This document shows, one piece after another, positions 35,030 to 44,066 of a stretch of 64,000 bases of DNA. The notes beneath the pieces were generated by a model that was given only the letters and a program-made list of their open reading frames with translations, was not told the origin of the DNA and did not search any database. The position numbers were made by a program, and so were the translations under genes. The DNA is taken from the NCBI RefSeq assembly GCF_000328565.1, contig NC_019966.1:2666001-2730000 (forward strand), written 5' to 3'. Source of the stretch: Mycobacterium sp. JS623. GTDB lineage: Bacteria; Actinomycetota; Actinomycetes; Mycobacteriales; Mycobacteriaceae. Position 1 is the first letter of the stretch, and each line of letters begins with the position of its first letter.

Positions 35030-36829
35030 GTGCTGCGCACACATGCCGCCGGTTCGCTGCGGTCCACCGATGCCGGGCAGAAGGTGACGCTCGCCGGCTG
35101 GGTGGCGCGTCGCCGCGACCACGGTGGCGTCATCTTCATCGACTTGCGCGATGCGTCCGGCGTGGCACAGGTGGTGTTCCGTGAGGGCGACGTGCTGGCC
35201 CAGGCCCATCGGCTGCGCGCGGAGTTCTGCATTGCCGTCGACGGTGTCGTCGAGGTCCGGCCCCAAGGCAACGAGAACCCCGAAATCCCCACCGGCGAGA
35301 TCGAAGTCAACGCGACGTCGCTGACGGTGCTGGGGGAGAGCGCGCCACTGCCGTTCCAGCTCGATGAGACTGCTGGCGAAGAGGCCCGCCTCAAGTACCG
35401 CTACCTGGATCTGCGCCGCGACGGACCGGGCAACGCAATTCGGTTGCGCTCCAAGGTAAATGCTGCCGCCCGCGAGGTGCTGGCGCGCCATGACTTCGTC
35501 GAGATCGAAACGCCGACGATGACGCGGTCGACGCCCGAGGGGGCGCGCGATTTCCTGGTGCCCGCACGGCTGCAGCCGGGCAGCTTCTACGCGCTGCCGC
35601 AGAGCCCGCAGCTGTTCAAGCAGTTGCTGATGGTGGCGGGCATGGAGCGCTACTACCAGATCGCGCGGTGCTACCGCGACGAGGACTTCCGCGCCGACCG
35701 GCAACCCGAGTTCACCCAGCTCGACATGGAGCTCAGCTTCGTCGACACGGAGGACGTCATCGCGGTCTCGGAGGAGATCGTCACGGCGCTGTGGGCGTTG
35801 ATCGGCTACGACGTGCCCACGCCGCTGCCCCGAATGACCTACGCCGACGCGATGCGTCTCTATGGCTCGGACAAACCCGATCTGCGGTTCGGCCTGGAAC
35901 TCGTCGAATGCACCGACTACTTCAAAGACACGCCGTTCCGGGTGTTCCAGGCGCCCTACGTCGGGGCGGTGGTGATGCCGGGCGGCGCCTCGCAGCCGCG
36001 CCGCACGCTGGATGCTTGGCAGGAGTTCGCCAAACAGCGCGGCCACCGTGGGCTGGCCTACGTGCTGGTGAACGACGACGGCACGCTGGGTGGTCCGGTG
36101 GCCAAGAACCTGTCGGATGCCGAGCGCGACGGGCTGGCCGCGCATGTCGGCGCATCGACCGGTGATTGCATCTTCTTCTCGGCGGGCCCGGCAAAGTCGT
36201 CGCGCGCGCTGCTCGGCGCGGTCCGCATCGAGGTCGCCAAGCGGCTGGACCTGATCGACCCGAACGCGTGGGCCTTCACGTGGATCGTCGACCCACCGCT
36301 GTTCGAACCTGCCGACGAAGCCACCGCGCATGGCGACGTCGCCGTCGGCTCTGGTGCATGGACGGCGGTGCACCACGCGTTCACCGCGCCCAAGCCGGAG
36401 TTCGCGGACAGTGTCGACACCGATCCGGGTGTTGTGCTCGCCGACGCTTACGACATCGTGTGCAACGGAAACGAGATCGGCGGCGGCTCCATTCGTATTC
36501 ACCGTCGCGACGTGCAAGAGAAGGTGTTCGCGGTGATGGGCATCGACAAGGCCGAAGCCGAAGAGAAGTTCGGATTCCTGTTGGAAGCGTTCACCTTTGG
36601 CGCACCGCCGCACGGCGGCATCGCGTTCGGGTGGGACCGCATCAATGCCCTGCTCTCGGACATGGACTCCATCCGCGAGGTCATCGCGTTCCCGAAGTCC
36701 GGCGGCGGCGTCGACCCGCTGACCGGTGCGCCGGCCCCGATCACGCCGCAGCAGCGCAAGGAATCGGGAATAGACGCACGGAGCCGCGCCGGCGGCGATA
36801 TCGATGCCAAGCCGGAGCCGAAAGGCTAA
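35030..36829 (+). CDS. aspS: Aspartate--tRNA(Asp/Asn) ligase
   Basis: A 599-residue class II synthetase of bacterial type. It has an N-terminal OB anticodon-binding domain ([23 protein letters not shown]), motif 2 ([23 protein letters not shown]), the bacterial GAD insertion in the middle and motif 3 near the end ([13 protein letters not shown]). In mycobacteria, which use the GatCAB amidotransferase, this enzyme is generally non-discriminating and also forms Asp-tRNA-Asn. The GTG at 35030 follows AGGGAG by about 5 bases and matches the VLRTHAAG start. Its stop codon overlaps the stop of the convergent gene. Confidence 0.96.
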   Translation: MLRTHAAGSLRSTDAGQKVTLAGWVARRRDHGGVIFIDLRDASGVAQVVFREGDVLAQAHRLRAEFCIAVDGVVEVRPQGNENPEIPTGEIEVNATSLTVLGESAPLPFQLDETAGEEARLKYRYLDLRRDGPGNAIRLRSKVNAAAREVLARHDFVEIETPTMTRSTPEGARDFLVPARLQPGSFYALPQSPQLFKQLLMVAGMERYYQIARCYRDEDFRADRQPEFTQLDMELSFVDTEDVIAVSEEIVTALWALIGYDVPTPLPRMTYADAMRLYGSDKPDLRFGLELVECTDYFKDTPFRVFQAPYVGAVVMPGGASQPRRTLDAWQEFAKQRGHRGLAYVLVNDDGTLGGPVAKNLSDAERDGLAAHVGASTGDCIFFSAGPAKSSRALLGAVRIEVAKRLDLIDPNAWAFTWIVDPPLFEPADEATAHGDVAVGSGAWTAVHHAFTAPKPEFADSVDTDPGVVLADAYDIVCNGNEIGGGSIRIHRRDVQEKVFAVMGIDKAEAEEKFGFLLEAFTFGAPPHGGIAFGWDRINALLSDMDSIREVIAFPKSGGGVDPLTGAPAPITPQQRKESGIDARSRAGGDIDAKPEPKG

Positions 36830-39414
36830 GCCGGCTCGGGCGTGCGCACCGCCGCGAAGAAGCGGCGCAGTGCGTCGGCCATCTGGGCGCGTATCGGTTC
36901 ACCTGAAATCACGACATCCACCATCGTCACCGAGTGATGGGTGTGCCCCCCGGCGCTGATGTGTTCGGTCGGAACGCCCGCGGCCGCGAGCGCGGCGGCA
37001 TACGCCCTGCCGTCGTCCCGAAGCGGGTCGAATTCGGCCGTCACCACGGTGGCAGGCGGCAGCCCGGACAGATCGCTAGCGCGCAACGGCGCGAAGCGTG
37101 GATCGCTGCGGTCCGCTTCGTCGATGTAGTGGTCGTAGAACCAGTCGATCAGCGGCGTCGTCAGCAGGTAGCCGTCCGCGTTCTCGACGAATGACGCGAG
37201 CGCGGTGCCACCGCTCGTGGGCGGCGTCAACAAGAGCTGTCCGACGATGTGTGGTCCGCCCATGTCTCGCGCTAGCCGGCAGACCACCGCGGTGAGGCCG
37301 GCGCCAGCGCTCCACCCCGCCACCGCGACTCCGCCCGGTCTGCCGCCGAGAGCCTCGGCGTTGTCGGCGACCCACCGCAGCGCGCCCATGGCGTCGTCGA
37401 CCGCCGCCGGGAATCGGTGCTCCGGTGCGTGGCGGTAGTCCGCCGAGATGACGATCGCGTCGCTGCGGACACAAAGGTCCCGACACAGCGGATCGTCCGA
37501 AATGGCATCGCCCACAACCCATCCGCCGCCGTGGAAGTACAGGATGACCGGATGCGGGCCAGGAGTTGGCGGTTTATACAGCCGGTACGCGAGATCGCCT
37601 GTGGCGCCGGGCAATACACCGTCGTTGATCTCGCCGACATCCGGGCCAGCCGGTCGGTCCGCCAGCAGCTGCTGGTAGAACGCGCGGGCCTGCGGGGCGG
37701 TCATCGTTTCCATCAACGGCAGATCCATCGCCGCCATCTCCATCAGCACCATCTCCGCGTCGGGTTGCAGCCGCCGCACCACTCCGTCGTTGCACTGCAC
37801 GCCGTTCGGACCGGACAGCGTGAAGCCCAGATAGTCGCGGGCAACGACCTCTTCGCAGCTGGCCCGGTAGAAGTCGACACCCGCGCAGTACGGCAGGAAC
37901 ACTCGTGGCTTGCCAGGCACGTTGGCGCCCATATACCACGAGTTGGCGGTGGGGAAGAGGGTGATGCCGGCGCAGTCGTTCACGTGCTGCATCCACCCGG
38001 TCTCGGCCGTTTTGGTGGGCTCGACGATGTGAAAGCCCGAGGCGCTCATATGGCCGAGACAGTCGAGCACCCAGTCCACGTGCTGTTCGATCGAGACGGT
38101 CATGTTGGACAGCACCGACGGGCTTCCCGGGCCGGTGATCAAGAACAGATTGGGGAAGCCCACCGTCGTCAATCCGAGATAGGTCTGCGGCCCGTTCGCC
38201 CACTTCTCGTTCAGCGCCAAGCCATTGCGCCCTCGGATGTCGACAGCCGTTATCGCACCAGTCATGGCGTCAAAACCAGTGGCGAAGACGATGACGTCGA
38301 CGGGGAACGACTCATCGGCGGTATCTATGCCGGATTCAGTGATCTCCTGGATCGGATGCTTCCGGATGTTGACGAGGCGCACGTGCGGCAGGTTGTAGGT
38401 GGCGTAATAGTTCGTGTCGAGGCAGGGCCTCTTGGTCCCGATGGGGTACTCCGTCGGGCACAGCTCGAACGCAGTCTGTGGATCGTCGACGATCGAACGG
38501 ATCTTGTTCCTGACGAACTCGGCGAACTCGTGATTGGCAGCGGGATTGCTGAGCACATCGGCAAACACGGTGAACGACTCCAGCAGCAGCCCCAACTCCC
38601 AGACCCGTTCATAGCGCTCTTGGCGGTCGGCCTCCGACACGCTGAACGTCGGCGTGATGTTGCGTTCTGCCGGGATGCCGTTGGGCGAGACCTTTGCCGC
38701 GGCGCGGTATTCGGCCTCGCCCTCGACCGGCACGAGCATCTCCGGTGTGACCGGGCCGTTGTGCGCTGGGATGCAAAAGGTCGGGGTGCGCTGGAGCACC
38801 AGCACCTGCTCCGCCCGTTCGGCGATCACCGGAATCGATTGCACCCCAGAGGAACCCGTGCCGATCACCGCTACTCGTTTCCCGGCGAAGTCCACAGGTT
38901 CATCCGGCCAACGACTGGTGAAGTACACCTCTCCGGCGAATCGCTCCAGGCCATCGATCTCTGGCGGCTTGGGCATCGACAAGCAACCCGTTGCCATCAC
39001 GACGAAGCGTGACCTGACGTCGTCACCCGCATCGGTGTGGACATGCCACAGCGACGCCTCCTCATCCCAGTGGGCCTGCTGCACTCGCGTCGAGAAGGTG
39101 AGGTGGCGGCGCAGGTCGTGCTTGTAGGCGACGTGGTTCAAATAGCGCAGGATCTCCGGCTGGGTGGCGTACTTCTCGGACCATTGCCAGTCGCTTCGCC
39201 AGTCGGGATCGAAGCTGTACATGTAGTCGATGCTGGGGATGTCGACCCGGGCGCCGGGATACCGGTTCCAGTGCCACGTGCCGCCGAGGTCGTCGCCCGC
39301 CTCGAAGACGCGCATGCTGTACCCGGCACGGCTCAGCCGGTAAGCGAGATAGAGGCCGGCAATGCCTGCGCCTACCACAACGACTTCTACGTCAGGTTTT
39401 GCCGCATCGGTCAT
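36826..39414 (-). CDS. Fusion of a flavin monooxygenase (Baeyer-Villiger type) and an HSL-type esterase
   Basis: An 862-residue two-enzyme protein. The N-terminal part has two nucleotide motifs (GAGIAG at 15-20, GTGSSG at 185-190) and the layout of a class B flavin monooxygenase. The Baeyer-Villiger fingerprint FxGxxxHxxxWP is present at 159-170, but the His position (165) is Phe. From about residue 590 a hormone-sensitive-lipase-type hydrolase follows: HGGGW at 628-632, nucleophile Ser702 in GWSAG, acid Asp796 and base His824. Together they could oxidise a ketone to an ester and then hydrolyse it. The ATG at 39414 is the natural start. Convergent with aspS, sharing overlapping stops. Confidence 0.9.
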   Translation of the reverse strand: MTDAAKPDVEVVVVGAGIAGLYLAYRLSRAGYSMRVFEAGDDLGGTWHWNRYPGARVDIPSIDYMYSFDPDWRSDWQWSEKYATQPEILRYLNHVAYKHDLRRHLTFSTRVQQAHWDEEASLWHVHTDAGDDVRSRFVVMATGCLSMPKPPEIDGLERFAGEVYFTSRWPDEPVDFAGKRVAVIGTGSSGVQSIPVIAERAEQVLVLQRTPTFCIPAHNGPVTPEMLVPVEGEAEYRAAAKVSPNGIPAERNITPTFSVSEADRQERYERVWELGLLLESFTVFADVLSNPAANHEFAEFVRNKIRSIVDDPQTAFELCPTEYPIGTKRPCLDTNYYATYNLPHVRLVNIRKHPIQEITESGIDTADESFPVDVIVFATGFDAMTGAITAVDIRGRNGLALNEKWANGPQTYLGLTTVGFPNLFLITGPGSPSVLSNMTVSIEQHVDWVLDCLGHMSASGFHIVEPTKTAETGWMQHVNDCAGITLFPTANSWYMGANVPGKPRVFLPYCAGVDFYRASCEEVVARDYLGFTLSGPNGVQCNDGVVRRLQPDAEMVLMEMAAMDLPLMETMTAPQARAFYQQLLADRPAGPDVGEINDGVLPGATGDLAYRLYKPPTPGPHPVILYFHGGGWVVGDAISDDPLCRDLCVRSDAIVISADYRHAPEHRFPAAVDDAMGALRWVADNAEALGGRPGGVAVAGWSAGAGLTAVVCRLARDMGGPHIVGQLLLTPPTSGGTALASFVENADGYLLTTPLIDWFYDHYIDEADRSDPRFAPLRASDLSGLPPATVVTAEFDPLRDDGRAYAAALAAAGVPTEHISAGGHTHHSVTMVDVVISGEPIRAQMADALRRFFAAVRTPEPA

Positions 39415-39442
39415 CAACCGATCATCACGCGATTGCGACCAG

Positions 39443-39465
39443 CTGTACTGAGTACTGAATACTCG
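39443..39465. promoter_or_regulatory. Putative shared element CTGTACT...ACTGA..TACTCG, copy 1
   Basis: The sequence CTGTACTGAGTACTGAATAC continuing to TCG lies about 30 bases upstream of the monooxygenase-esterase start and about 45 bases upstream of the divergent Ddn-like gene. A similar arrangement (CTGTACT, N4, ACTGA, then TACTCG) is found at 42520-42545 upstream of the thiolase. It could be a common operator; the bound regulator is unknown. Confidence 0.4.
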
Positions 39466-39509
39466 ACTTTCCGGGAATAGACCCCAATCGCGCGAAGCTT
39501 GAAGGTGCA

Positions 39510-39938
39510 ATGACCCAGCCACCCGACATCGAGACGACGAAGGCGTTCAACGTAAAGGTCGCCGACGAATTCCGCGCCAACGACGGCAAGGTCGGCGCGT
39601 TCGAGGGCAACGAGTTGCTGCTACTCACGACCACCGGCGCGAAGTCGGGTGAACCGCGGTTGTCGCCGCTGTCGTGCAAGCGCATCGACGGGAAGTTGGT
39701 GGTCATCGGTGGTTACGGCGGTGCGGACGTCAACCCGGCGTGGGTGCACAACCTGCGGGCAAACCCCCGCGCGCACGTCGAACTCGGCTGCGAGTCCTTC
39801 GACGTGACAGCCCGCGAACTGCTTGGAGACGAGCGCGAGTCGATCCTGCCCAAGGTCATCGCGATCGCGCCGCAGTTCGCAGACTTCCAGGCCAATGTCA
39901 GCCGCGTGATCCCGATCTTCGAACTCGACAAGGCGTAG
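39510..39938 (+). CDS. Ddn-type F420-dependent nitroreductase-family protein
   Basis: A 142-residue split-barrel protein of the deazaflavin-dependent nitroreductase family. The marks are [44 protein letters not shown] and [27 protein letters not shown], all core features of Ddn. Members use reduced F420 to reduce quinones or other electrophiles; Ddn of M. tuberculosis also activates nitroimidazoles. It is followed after 6 bases by an F420-type oxidoreductase and then a paralog of itself, forming a small F420 cassette. Confidence 0.87.
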   Translation: MTQPPDIETTKAFNVKVADEFRANDGKVGAFEGNELLLLTTTGAKSGEPRLSPLSCKRIDGKLVVIGGYGGADVNPAWVHNLRANPRAHVELGCESFDVTARELLGDERESILPKVIAIAPQFADFQANVSRVIPIFELDKA

Positions 39939-39944
39939 CACGCG

Positions 39945-40835
39945 ATGCCGGTACGCGTCGGGATCATGCTGCCCAGCCGGGAAACCGCGATGACGGGCCA
40001 GCACGACGCGCCGGGACTGGTCGAGTTTGCACGAACTGCCGAAGCCGCCGGCTTCGACTCGGTGTGGGTCGGCGATTCACTCTTGGCACGGACGCGTGCC
40101 GAGCCGCTGTCGATCTTGTCCGACGTCGCAGCGGTGACCGAACGGTTTGCGCTTGGCACCGCGGCGATGATCGCGCCGCTGCGGCATCCGCTGCTCGTCG
40201 CCGCGCAAGCGGCTACGGTCGACCAGCTGTCCGGTGGTCGGTTGATTCTCGGGCTCGGGTCAGGCGCGCCGTTGCCGGAGAGCCGGCGTGAATTCGATGC
40301 CGTGGGAATGGCATTCGCCGGTCGCGGCGCACGGCTCGACAAGTCGGTCAAGCTGTGGCGCGAGACATGGGGTGGCCAAGGCGAATTCGCTGACGCGCTC
40401 CCGCCGGCACGAGCGGGCGGTCCACCAGTATGGCTTGCCGGAGGTGACACGACGAAGGTCATCGAGCGCGTCGCTGCCACGTACGACGGCTGGCTGCCGT
40501 ACCTGCCGGATGTGAATGCCTATGCGCGGGCGTGGGATCGGATCCGCGCGCAGGCAGTCCGCGAGGTCACACCCGCCTTGTACGCGACCGTGAACATCAG
40601 CGGCCCGGGCGCCGACGACGACCTCGATGAGTACTTGCGCGCGTATTACGGCCAGCCGCTCGACGTGATGCGCCACGTTCAGGCGATCCGAGGCGGCTCC
40701 GTTCAGGAGTGCCTGGACTGGCTGGCCCGCTACATCGCCGCGGGCGCTCAACACCTGATCCTGCGGATAGGGTCGCTGACTCCGCGTCCCGAATCCGTGG
40801 CCGAACTGTTGTCAGCACTGAAGGAGAGCCCGTGA
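39945..40835 (+). CDS. LLM-class (luciferase-like) F420-dependent oxidoreductase
   Basis: A 296-residue TIM-barrel enzyme of the luciferase-like monooxygenase superfamily. It has the N-terminal VRVGIMLPSRETAMTG strand, a FDSVWVGDSLLAR motif and FALGTAAMIAPLRHPLLVAAQAATVDQLSGGRLILGLGSG in pieces, the standard superfamily core. In mycobacteria this class mostly uses coenzyme F420. It starts 6 bases after one Ddn-like gene and overlaps the next by 4 bases (GTGA), so all three should be made together. Confidence 0.87.
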   Translation: MPVRVGIMLPSRETAMTGQHDAPGLVEFARTAEAAGFDSVWVGDSLLARTRAEPLSILSDVAAVTERFALGTAAMIAPLRHPLLVAAQAATVDQLSGGRLILGLGSGAPLPESRREFDAVGMAFAGRGARLDKSVKLWRETWGGQGEFADALPPARAGGPPVWLAGGDTTKVIERVAATYDGWLPYLPDVNAYARAWDRIRAQAVREVTPALYATVNISGPGADDDLDEYLRAYYGQPLDVMRHVQAIRGGSVQECLDWLARYIAAGAQHLILRIGSLTPRPESVAELLSALKESP

Positions 40836-41263
40836 CCGAAATACCCGACGCCGAAACGATGAAGGCGTTCAACAAGAACATCGTCGACGAGTTCCGCGCC
40901 AACGGCGGCAAGGTCGGCGGACCTTTCGACGGCGCGACCCTTCTGCTGCTCACGTCGACGGGCGCCAAATCGGGCCAGCCGCGGTTGGCTCCGCTGGCCT
41001 ACCTGACGATCGATGACAAAATGATCATCATCGGATCAAAGGCGGGTGCCGACACCAATCCCGATTGGGTGCACAACCTGCGCGCCAATCCGCAGGCGCA
41101 CATTGAGGTCGGAACCGATGCCTACGACGTGATTGCGCGCGAGCTGCCTGCCGAGGAGCGCGACAAGACATACCCGAAGGTCGTCGCCTTGGCACCGGCT
41201 TTCGGTGCGTACCAAGAGAAGACAAGCCGCATCATCCCGCTGTTCGAACTACAGAGGGTCTGA
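40832..41263 (+). CDS. Ddn-type F420-dependent nitroreductase-family protein (second copy)
   Basis: A 143-residue paralog of the protein encoded at 39510. The cores correspond segment by segment ([49 protein letters not shown]). The GTG start overlaps the stop of the oxidoreductase gene, and AAGGAG lies about 8 bases upstream. The two copies flank the oxidoreductase and presumably share the F420 cofactor while differing in substrate. It ends at a palindrome with the convergent thiolase gene. Confidence 0.87.
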   Translation: MTEIPDAETMKAFNKNIVDEFRANGGKVGGPFDGATLLLLTSTGAKSGQPRLAPLAYLTIDDKMIIIGSKAGADTNPDWVHNLRANPQAHIEVGTDAYDVIARELPAEERDKTYPKVVALAPAFGAYQEKTSRIIPLFELQRV

Positions 41264-41264
41264 A

Positions 41265-41315
41265 GATTGCACCCAGGGTCGTGAAAGGCACCAGATCACG
41301 ACCCTGAGTGCAATC
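41265..41315. terminator. 20-base-arm palindrome, bidirectional terminator
   Basis: GATTGCACCCAGGGTCGTGA (41265-41284) pairs with TCACGACCCTGAGTGCAATC (41296-41315) with one mismatch around an 11-base loop. It begins one base after the second Ddn-like gene stop and ends 13 bases before the convergent thiolase stop. Confidence 0.7.
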
Positions 41316-41328
41316 GGGAGGCAAGCCT

Positions 41329-42510
41329 TTACAGCCGCTCGATGATGGTGGCGTTGGCCATGCCACCGGCTTCACACATCGTCTGCAGCCCATAGCGGCC
41401 GCCGCGCTGTTCGAGCGCGTTGACCATGGTCGTCATGATGCGCGCACCGCTGGCGCCCAGCGGGTGGCCGATGGCGATCGCGCCGCCGTTGACGTTCGTC
41501 TTCGCCAAGTCAGCACCGACATCTTGAGCCCACGCCAGCACAACAGGCGCGAAGGCCTCGTTGACCTCGAACAGGTCGATGTCCGAAAGTGCCAATCCCG
41601 CACGCTGCAAGACCTTTTCGGTCGCGGGGATAACTCCGGTCAGCATGTACAGCGGGTCCGATCCGACCACGGTGGCCGTGTGGATGCGGGCCAGGGGACG
41701 CAGCCCCAATCGCGCCGCCGCTTCACTGGTGGTGATCAGCAGGGCGGCGCTGCCGTCGGATAGCGGCGACGAGTTGCCTGCGGTGATCTCCCACTTGATC
41801 TGCGGGAAGCGGGCCTCATATGCCGGGTTGTAGAACGCCGGCTTCAAACCAGCCAACGTGTCGACGGTGGTGCCAGGACGGATGATCTCATCCGTCGCCA
41901 GGCCCGCAATCGGAGCCAGTTCGTTGTCGAAGCGGCCCTCTTTGGTTGCGGCCGCAGCCTTTTCGTGGCTACCTGCAGAGAACTCGTCGAGCTGTTGGCG
42001 CGAGAAGCCCCACTTGGCGGCGATCAACTCCGCGCTGATGCCCTGCGGCACAAGGCCTTCGGGATAACGCTGAGCCATCTGGCCGAACGGGTCGCTGCCC
42101 GGCAGCACACTCGAGCCCATGGGCACCCGACCCATCGACTCGACACCGGCGGCGATCACGACCTCGTAAGCTCCCGAGCTGACACCTTGAGCGGCGAAGC
42201 TGATGGCCTGCTGGCTGCTGCCGCACTGCCGGTCGACCGTCGTGCCCGGAACACTCTCCGAGAAGCCGGCGCCGAGCACCGCGTTGCGAGCGATGTTGAC
42301 GGCCTGGTCACCCACCTGGGTGACCGCGCCCGCGATCACGTCGTCGATCTGCGCCGGGTCGATTCCGGTCCGGCTGACCAGTTCCTTCAGGCTATGCGCC
42401 AGAAGGTCGACGGGCAGCACGTCGTGCAGCGCGCCGCCGGCCTTTCCCTTGCCGATCGGGGTGCGCACGGCCCCAACGATCACTGCATCCCGGCCCACGT
42501 ATCCGGCCAT
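41329..42510 (-). CDS. Thiolase-family acetyl-CoA acetyltransferase
   Basis: A 393-residue thiolase. The acyl-accepting Cys is at residue 96 in VDRQCGSSQQ. The second-site motifs NEAFAP and GGAIAIGHPLGASGAR are present, and the final Cys lies in TMCEAGGMANATIIERL. It is similar to the FadA/FadA5 type used at the last step of beta-oxidation of fatty acids or sterol side chains. A clean AGGAGG precedes the ATG. It is divergent from an HxlR regulator, and an element resembling the one upstream of the monooxygenase fusion lies just ahead of its ribosome site. Confidence 0.92.
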   Translation of the reverse strand: MAGYVGRDAVIVGAVRTPIGKGKAGGALHDVLPVDLLAHSLKELVSRTGIDPAQIDDVIAGAVTQVGDQAVNIARNAVLGAGFSESVPGTTVDRQCGSSQQAISFAAQGVSSGAYEVVIAAGVESMGRVPMGSSVLPGSDPFGQMAQRYPEGLVPQGISAELIAAKWGFSRQQLDEFSAGSHEKAAAATKEGRFDNELAPIAGLATDEIIRPGTTVDTLAGLKPAFYNPAYEARFPQIKWEITAGNSSPLSDGSAALLITTSEAAARLGLRPLARIHTATVVGSDPLYMLTGVIPATEKVLQRAGLALSDIDLFEVNEAFAPVVLAWAQDVGADLAKTNVNGGAIAIGHPLGASGARIMTTMVNALEQRGGRYGLQTMCEAGGMANATIIERL

Positions 42511-42519
42511 TACCGCCTC

Positions 42520-42545
42520 CTGTACTCGACACTGAGTAGTACTCG
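42520..42545. promoter_or_regulatory. Putative shared element CTGTACT...ACTGA..TACTCG, copy 2
   Basis: CTGTACTCGACACTGAGTAG followed by TACTCG lies 10 bases upstream of the thiolase start codon. It shares CTGTACT, ACTGA and TACTCG, in order, with the element at 39443-39465, with 3 extra bases in the spacer. Together with ACCTAGGT closer to the HxlR gene, it marks the regulated divergent promoter. Confidence 0.4.
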
Positions 42546-42604
42546 CTATATCCAGCTATAACACCTAGGTATAGTGGGAACAACCCAGAAAAGGAGTGAC
42601 GTGC

Positions 42605-43075
42605 ATGACAGTTCTGCGGGGGCCGCTGGCCGACCGTGACACCTGGTCGGCGGTGGGAGAGTGCCCGATCGAGAAGACCATGGCGTTGCTGGGCACCAAG
42701 TCGGCAATGCTGATCATGCGTGAGGCCTTCTACGGCACCACCCGGTTCGAGGACTTCTGGCGGCGCGTCGGAATCACGAAGGCCGCGGCGTCGGCGCGGC
42801 TGACTGAACTAGTGGACATTGGACTGCTCGAGCGCAGGCCCTATAAGGAACCCGGCCAGCGCAGCCGCGACGAGTATGTGCTCACCGACGCGGGAGTGGA
42901 TTTCATGCCGGTGGTGTGGGCGATGTTCGAGTGGGGTCGACGGCACCTGCCGTACAACGCGTCGCTACAGCTTGCGCATAAAGATTGCGGCGCCGAGGCC
43001 ACTGTCGAGATCCGTTGCGAGCGAGGCCATCACGTGCCCGCCGACGAACTGGTCGTACAGCTAGCCAAGAGATGA
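42605..43075 (+). CDS. HxlR-family transcriptional regulator
   Basis: A 156-residue winged-helix protein of the HxlR family. It has ECPIEKTMALLGTKSAMLIMREAF near the N-terminus, the recognition region TKAAASARLTELVDIGLLERRPY and the wing YVLTDAGVDF, then a C-terminal part with two Cys (KDCGAEATVEIRCERGHHV) that could sense redox or metal. The ATG at 42605 has AAGGAG about 8 bases upstream. It is divergent from the thiolase and is a good candidate to control it, perhaps along with the nearby F420 and monooxygenase genes. Confidence 0.88.
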   Translation: MTVLRGPLADRDTWSAVGECPIEKTMALLGTKSAMLIMREAFYGTTRFEDFWRRVGITKAAASARLTELVDIGLLERRPYKEPGQRSRDEYVLTDAGVDFMPVVWAMFEWGRRHLPYNASLQLAHKDCGAEATVEIRCERGHHVPADELVVQLAKR

Positions 43076-43138
43076 CCTGAAGCTGATTCACAGCTGAAGG
43101 TGACGGGCCGCGATTTTGCCCACAGCTACGGTGAGCCG

Positions 43139-43585
43139 ATGTCAGAAACGTCTGCTCACCGCGGGTTCGTTCCGCCGAAGCTACCCAAGCCGATCAACCC
43201 GGCACTCGCCAAGCATTACGAAGCCCGCGCCTCCAGCATTCAGAACCGCATCGCCGACGCCATCACGCGATTCGCCGGTTCGATGGCCTTCGTCTACTTC
43301 CACATCGTGTGGTTCGCGGTCTGGATCATCTTCGGTATCGAGGGCTACCCATTCGGGCTGCTGACGATGATCGTGTCGCTCGAGGCGATCTTCTTGTCGA
43401 CGTTCGTGATGATCAGCCAGAACCGCGCCGACTTCAAACGCCAAGCCGCCGCGGATCTGCAGTGGAAGATGGTGCAAGAGGAAGACGATCAGAACAAGCA
43501 ACTGATCGAGTTATCGAGTCAGATCCTCGAACTGACCAAGGCAATCCACGAGCACACCAAGGCAACTCGGTCGGTGAAGCAATAG
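43139..43585 (+). CDS. DUF1003 membrane protein
   Basis: A 148-residue protein with two membrane helices (AFVYFHIVWFAVWIIFGI and GLLTMIVSLEAIFLSTFVMI, about residues 50-95) followed by NRADFKRQAAADLQWKM, the conserved DUF1003 pattern, and a C-terminal coiled helix (NKQLIELSSQILELTKAIHEH). The function of the family is unknown. A possible ancestor is the cytoplasmic side of magnesium/cobalt channel relatives, but evidence is thin. The ATG at 43139 lacks a strong ribosome site. Convergent with the next gene with only 18 bases between. Confidence 0.8.
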   Translation: MSETSAHRGFVPPKLPKPINPALAKHYEARASSIQNRIADAITRFAGSMAFVYFHIVWFAVWIIFGIEGYPFGLLTMIVSLEAIFLSTFVMISQNRADFKRQAAADLQWKMVQEEDDQNKQLIELSSQILELTKAIHEHTKATRSVKQ

Positions 43586-43603
43586 GGATTCCCGCGAGGC
43601 GTA

Positions 43604-44065
43604 TCAGTTGTTCGTTCCCGGAGGCCCCAAGAAGTCGGTGGTCTCCTGCGGGAACGGCCGGTGCGTCGTCGGGCCAGAACTCTTCGACGGCGCGGACGTG
43701 CTGGGTGCCGGTTTTGCAGTGGTTTGCTTCGGCTTCGGCGGAGGTGGCGGTGTGCTCGGCTCGACTGGTGCGGGCGGGGTGTACGCCGGCGTCGGCGACG
43801 GGGCTTCGGTTGCGGGCGGTGCGCTTGGCGGGGCCATGGTCGGGGCCGACGGCGGGGTAGTGGTGACCGGAATTGTCGGAACGACGGCGCCGGCGGGCCC
43901 CACCGGCTCGCGGGACACAACGAGATCGGCCGAAACGGCGATGGCCACCGCCACGAGTGCAATCACGATGAGCACGATCGTCGCCGTCACCTTGCCGTAC
44001 CAAGGTTCGCGCGCAGGCCCATCGATAGGGTCAGCGAGCTCACGATCACCGTCGAGCACAGTCAT
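43604..44065 (-). CDS. Hypothetical membrane protein with proline-rich extracytoplasmic tail
   Basis: A 153-residue protein with a 25-residue acidic N-terminus, one membrane helix (ATIVLIVIALVAVAIAVSA, about 27-46) and a roughly 105-residue tail dominated by Pro, Ala, Thr and Ser, with PPPPPKPK and repeated APS/TPP runs. The tail is probably outside the membrane in the cell wall. No family function can be assigned. It starts 1 base after the stop of the upstream lipoprotein gene, so the two are likely co-expressed. Confidence 0.7.
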   Translation of the reverse strand: MTVLDGDRELADPIDGPAREPWYGKVTATIVLIVIALVAVAIAVSADLVVSREPVGPAGAVVPTIPVTTTPPSAPTMAPPSAPPATEAPSPTPAYTPPAPVEPSTPPPPPKPKQTTAKPAPSTSAPSKSSGPTTHRPFPQETTDFLGPPGTNN

Positions 44066-44066
44066 G

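Noticed and set aside
35006..36613. A 535-codon minus-strand open frame over aspS
   Set aside because: Composition is typical of a shadow frame (Arg, His, Val, Leu runs) and aspS is complete on the other strand.
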